Position numbers and translations under genes: made by a program. Of a stretch of DNA of 64,000 nt, positions 62,103-64,000 are shown one piece after another. Position 1 is the stretch's first letter, and every line of letters starts with the position of its first letter. The notes beneath the pieces are model-generated. The model was not told where the DNA came from, made no database searches, and saw nothing but the letters and a program-made list of their open reading frames with translations. Source of the stretch: Austwickia sp. (GTDB taxonomy: Bacteria > Actinomycetota > Actinomycetes > Actinomycetales > Dermatophilaceae); the NCBI GenBank assembly GCA_016699675.1, contig CP064985.1, forward strand, positions 1,612,001 through 1,676,000, in the 5' to 3' direction.

Positions 62103-62132
62103 CGGCCTGTGTGAGCTCGGCGCCGCCTAACG
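62085..62132. repeat. Direct duplication of 20 bp at the kinase stop codon
   Basis: GAGCTCGGCGCCGCCTAACG occurs at 62085-62104 and 62113-62132, 28 bp apart. The first copy includes the PfkB TAA; the second covers the stop of the convergent HAD gene. It looks like a small local duplication. Confidence 0.8.
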
Positions 62133-62828
62133 TCCTGCCGGGAAGCCGGCGCAGCGCAGCACCAGGTCCAGGCCGTGCACGGGGCCGTGGGTGCGGGGCA
62201 GCAGCAGCGTACGGATCCCCAGCCCCGCCGCGCCGGCATCGTCGCGCCAGGAGTCGCCCACCATCAGGGTGTTCTCCGCCTGCACGACGAGCTGGGCCAG
62301 CGCGTGCTCGAAGATCTCGGGGTCGGGCTTGGCGTAGCCCACCTGGTAGGACATCACCACCGCGTCGACCGCCGCCCTGATCCCGGAGGCGTCCAGCACC
62401 GGGCCGAGGTCGATCCCGACGTTGGAGAGCACGGCCGTGCGGATCCCGGCGGCGCGCAGGGCCCGCAGGGTCGGCAGGGCGTCGTCGTACGGCACCCACT
62501 GGTCGAGCATCGTGGCGTAGAGGGCGTCGTACAGCGCCTGCTCGCCGTGCGGCTGCCGGGCGAGGGTCGCGTCCCAGACCTGGCGGTGCACGGCGGGGTC
62601 GTAGTCGCGCCGGTTGTCCGGGTCGACGGTCCGGCTGTTCTCCCAGATGCGGTGCAGGTACGCCGTGAGCTCGCGGGCCCCCTCGGCGCCCAGGCCGCCC
62701 GGCGCCTCGTCGGCGGGGGCGCCCGGACGGCCGGCGTGCCGCCATGCGGCGGCCAGCCACGCCCGGGCGTCCCCCTGGTCGACGAGCGTGGAGTGGAAGT
62801 CGAACAGGACTGCGCGGATCTCGGTCAC
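62127..62828 (-). CDS. HAD family hydrolase
   Basis: The 233-residue protein has the HAD Rossmannoid core: LFDFHSTLVD (motif I), AVLSNVGIDLG (motif II threonine/serine), YAKPDPEIFEHAL (motif III lysine) and LMVGDSWRDDAGAAGLG (motif IV). The second aspartate of motif I (DxD) is replaced by histidine, which would change or slow phosphatase action. The cap is C1-type helical. Start GTG 62828, nine bases downstream of the inositol monophosphatase stop, so probably one operon. Confidence 0.87.
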   Translation of the reverse strand: MTEIRAVLFDFHSTLVDQGDARAWLAAAWRHAGRPGAPADEAPGGLGAEGARELTAYLHRIWENSRTVDPDNRRDYDPAVHRQVWDATLARQPHGEQALYDALYATMLDQWVPYDDALPTLRALRAAGIRTAVLSNVGIDLGPVLDASGIRAAVDAVVMSYQVGYAKPDPEIFEHALAQLVVQAENTLMVGDSWRDDAGAAGLGIRTLLLPRTHGPVHGLDLVLRCAGFPAGR

Positions 62829-62837
62829 GACGGCTCC

Positions 62838-63641
62838 TCAGCGGTTCAGCAGGTCGGCCACGAGCGGGGCCACGACGTCGGCGACCGCCGGGCTGGCGGC
62901 GGCCAGCAGGCCCGTGCGGCGGTAGACCGACGGCACGAGTCGGGTGCCGTCCGCACGGCGTACGACTCCGCCGGTCTCCTCGACGAACAGCGAGCCCGGG
63001 GCGTGATCCCACGGCAGGGTGTTGCTGTAGAGCAGCGCGTCGCAGCGGCCGGTGGCCAGCCAGGGGTAGTCCACGCCGCAGGACCAGGCGGTCGGTCCGA
63101 GCGTCACCCCGCGGTGGGCGCCCTCGTCGGTGGGCCGGCTGGTGAGGACGCGCAGCGCGGCGGGGTCGATGTCCGCGGGGTCGCGGGGGCCGGGCCAGGC
63201 CGGGCCGAGGCGACGGCCGTTCTCGAAGGCGCCCGCGCCGCGCTCCGCGACGTACGCCGTCGCCAGCTCGGGCTGCCAGATCCAGGCGCGGGCGGTCTCG
63301 CTGGCGCGCAGCTCGGCCATCATCACGGCGTACGCGGGTCTGCCGTGCACGAAGTTCTTGGTCCCGTCGACGGGATCGACGGTGAAGGCGTGGTCCGCCT
63401 CGGCGAGCCGGTCCAGCAGCGTGGGGTCGACGCTGGCGGCCTCCTCCCCGACGACGAGGACGTGCGGGTCGTCGGCGAGCAGGGCCGCGGTGAGCAGCTC
63501 CTCGGCCTCGTGGTCGGCGACGGTGACGAGGTCACCGGGGCGCTTCTCCATGATCTGGCCGGTGGTGAGGGCCCGGAAGCGGGGGGTGATGACCTTGGCG
63601 GCGACGTCCTGCATGAGGTCGAGTACGGCCTGGGTGTCCAC
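62838..63641 (-). CDS. Inositol monophosphatase family protein
   Basis: A 267-residue magnesium-dependent phosphatase with VVGEEAAS (metal-binding Glu pair), VDPVDGTKNFVHG (the DPxDGT motif) and LPWDHAPGSLFVEETGG (the WDxAxG motif). It may hydrolyse inositol phosphate, histidinol phosphate or another sugar phosphate. The GTG at 63641 is preferred because GGGAG lies about ten bases before it and family likeness starts there; the longer open frame runs through repeat copy 4 by chance. Confidence 0.9.
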   Translation of the reverse strand: MDTQAVLDLMQDVAAKVITPRFRALTTGQIMEKRPGDLVTVADHEAEELLTAALLADDPHVLVVGEEAASVDPTLLDRLAEADHAFTVDPVDGTKNFVHGRPAYAVMMAELRASETARAWIWQPELATAYVAERGAGAFENGRRLGPAWPGPRDPADIDPAALRVLTSRPTDEGAHRGVTLGPTAWSCGVDYPWLATGRCDALLYSNTLPWDHAPGSLFVEETGGVVRRADGTRLVPSVYRRTGLLAAASPAVADVVAPLVADLLNR

Positions 63642-63751
63642 GGCTTCACGCTCCCACACGACGTACGGGTTGGTGGCCCCGACCCCCTCGCGGTGAGGCT
63701 TACACGGCGTACCGCTTGGCGGTCCCGGCCCCCTCGCCGCCCCGCTCCCGC

Positions 63752-63808
63752 CCGCTCCGATCGGTGACTTCGGGGTGCCCTGAGGCGTCAGCGCACCGAT
63801 CGGAGCGC
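63752..63808. repeat. Dispersed palindromic repeat, copy 4
   Basis: CGCTCCGATCGGTG (63753-63766) and its exact complement (63794-63807) enclose ACTTCGGGG and a variable part. Same orientation as the other three copies. It overlaps the end of the partial gene at the right edge. Confidence 0.87.
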
Positions 63809-64000
63809 GCGGACGGCGCAACCCGGGCGCCGAAAACCGTGCGGCCGGCCCCGCCAGCCGCGCACCGCGAGGATCTGAGCCAGATCGGCGGCGAGGGCGC
63901 AGACGCGGAGCCTGACGTCGACCCAGCCCGGGCGGATCGTGAGCCACCCGTCGGTCGCGGCCTTGATGTCCTTGGTGGCGTCTCAGCGTTGCGCAGCCCA
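63788..64000 (-). pseudogene. DUF559/endonuclease-like protein, C-terminal fragment
   Basis: Read leftwards from the edge, the frame gives DATKDIKAATDGWLTIRPGW, then a helix ALAADLAQILAVRGWRG and RRPGCAV, ending at a TGA at 63788-63790 inside repeat copy 4. That is the usual ending of actinobacterial DUF559 (Vsr-like) proteins, where DGW-x-x-x-R precedes such a helix. A TGA just before DATKD, where RWRD would be expected, suggests decay. The rest lies beyond the window. Confidence 0.4.

Overview
The window is chromosomal DNA of a very GC-rich actinobacterium, probably a Micrococcales-type organism. The evidence is codon use with G or C in almost every third position, many GTG and TTG starts, leaderless-looking promoters, an LLM-class flavin/F420 oxidoreductase, a TipA-like MerR regulator and an actinobacterial-style hydrolase-ABC fusion. 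I cannot name the genus from the sequence alone.

Left core (1-22810). Small metabolic and regulatory genes come first: a fructosamine-kinase start, a SnoaL-like protein, an amino-acid dehydrogenase, a DUF2853 protein, a TipA-type MerR regulator behind a MerR-type dyad promoter, a Fic AMPylase with its own inhibitory helix, exonuclease III, and an LLM oxidoreductase/M20 peptidase pair. A thiamine cluster follows: thiE on the plus strand, and thiS-thiF and riboswitch-thiG-thiH on the minus strand. After it come a broken SLOG-family gene, an HTH/beta-domain regulator divergent from a UvrA-like ATPase, a monooxygenase-marR operon with a clear palindromic operator, a GNAT acetyltransferase and a MOSC protein.

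Accessory island (22816-40690). It begins with an intact IS3-family element with 4-bp target repeats. Next is one long minus-strand defence operon read from 37189 downwards: hsdM, hsdS, a PD-(D/E)XK-like nuclease, an ImmA/IrrE-like metalloprotease, hsdR, darT, darG. An IS21-family element with a perfect 6-bp target repeat sits inside the last 13 codons of hsdR. A second accessory block (37456-40412) carries a small ribbon-helix-helix-like protein, twin hairpins with identical loops, a degenerate tyrosine-recombinase-like gene and a DDE-transposase-like gene. The island ends at a tRNA-Leu(CAG) gene.

Right core (40775-64000). This contains a TetR regulator, a CoA-transferase, a paralogue of the HTH/beta-domain regulator, a flavin-binding PPOX-family protein, 3-methyladenine glycosylase I, a glycosyltransferase, two chemoreceptors (one with an in-frame amber codon), a drug/peptide-type ABC permease with a 1068-residue hydrolase-ATPase fusion partner, and sugar-phosphate enzymes (mutarotase, shikimate-dehydrogenase-like, PfkB kinase, HAD, inositol monophosphatase).

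Recurring oddities. A roughly 57-bp palindromic repeat occurs four times in the same orientation, in both core and island. Several genes are broken by one-base shifts, three of them at runs of four C/G, and two by in-frame TAG codons. Sequencing or assembly error must be excluded before these are called true pseudogenes. The most notable biology is the single-operon type I restriction/DarTG defence locus, the uncharacterised recombinase-like/DDE-like block with its hairpins, the dispersed repeat family and the HTH/beta-domain regulator pair.
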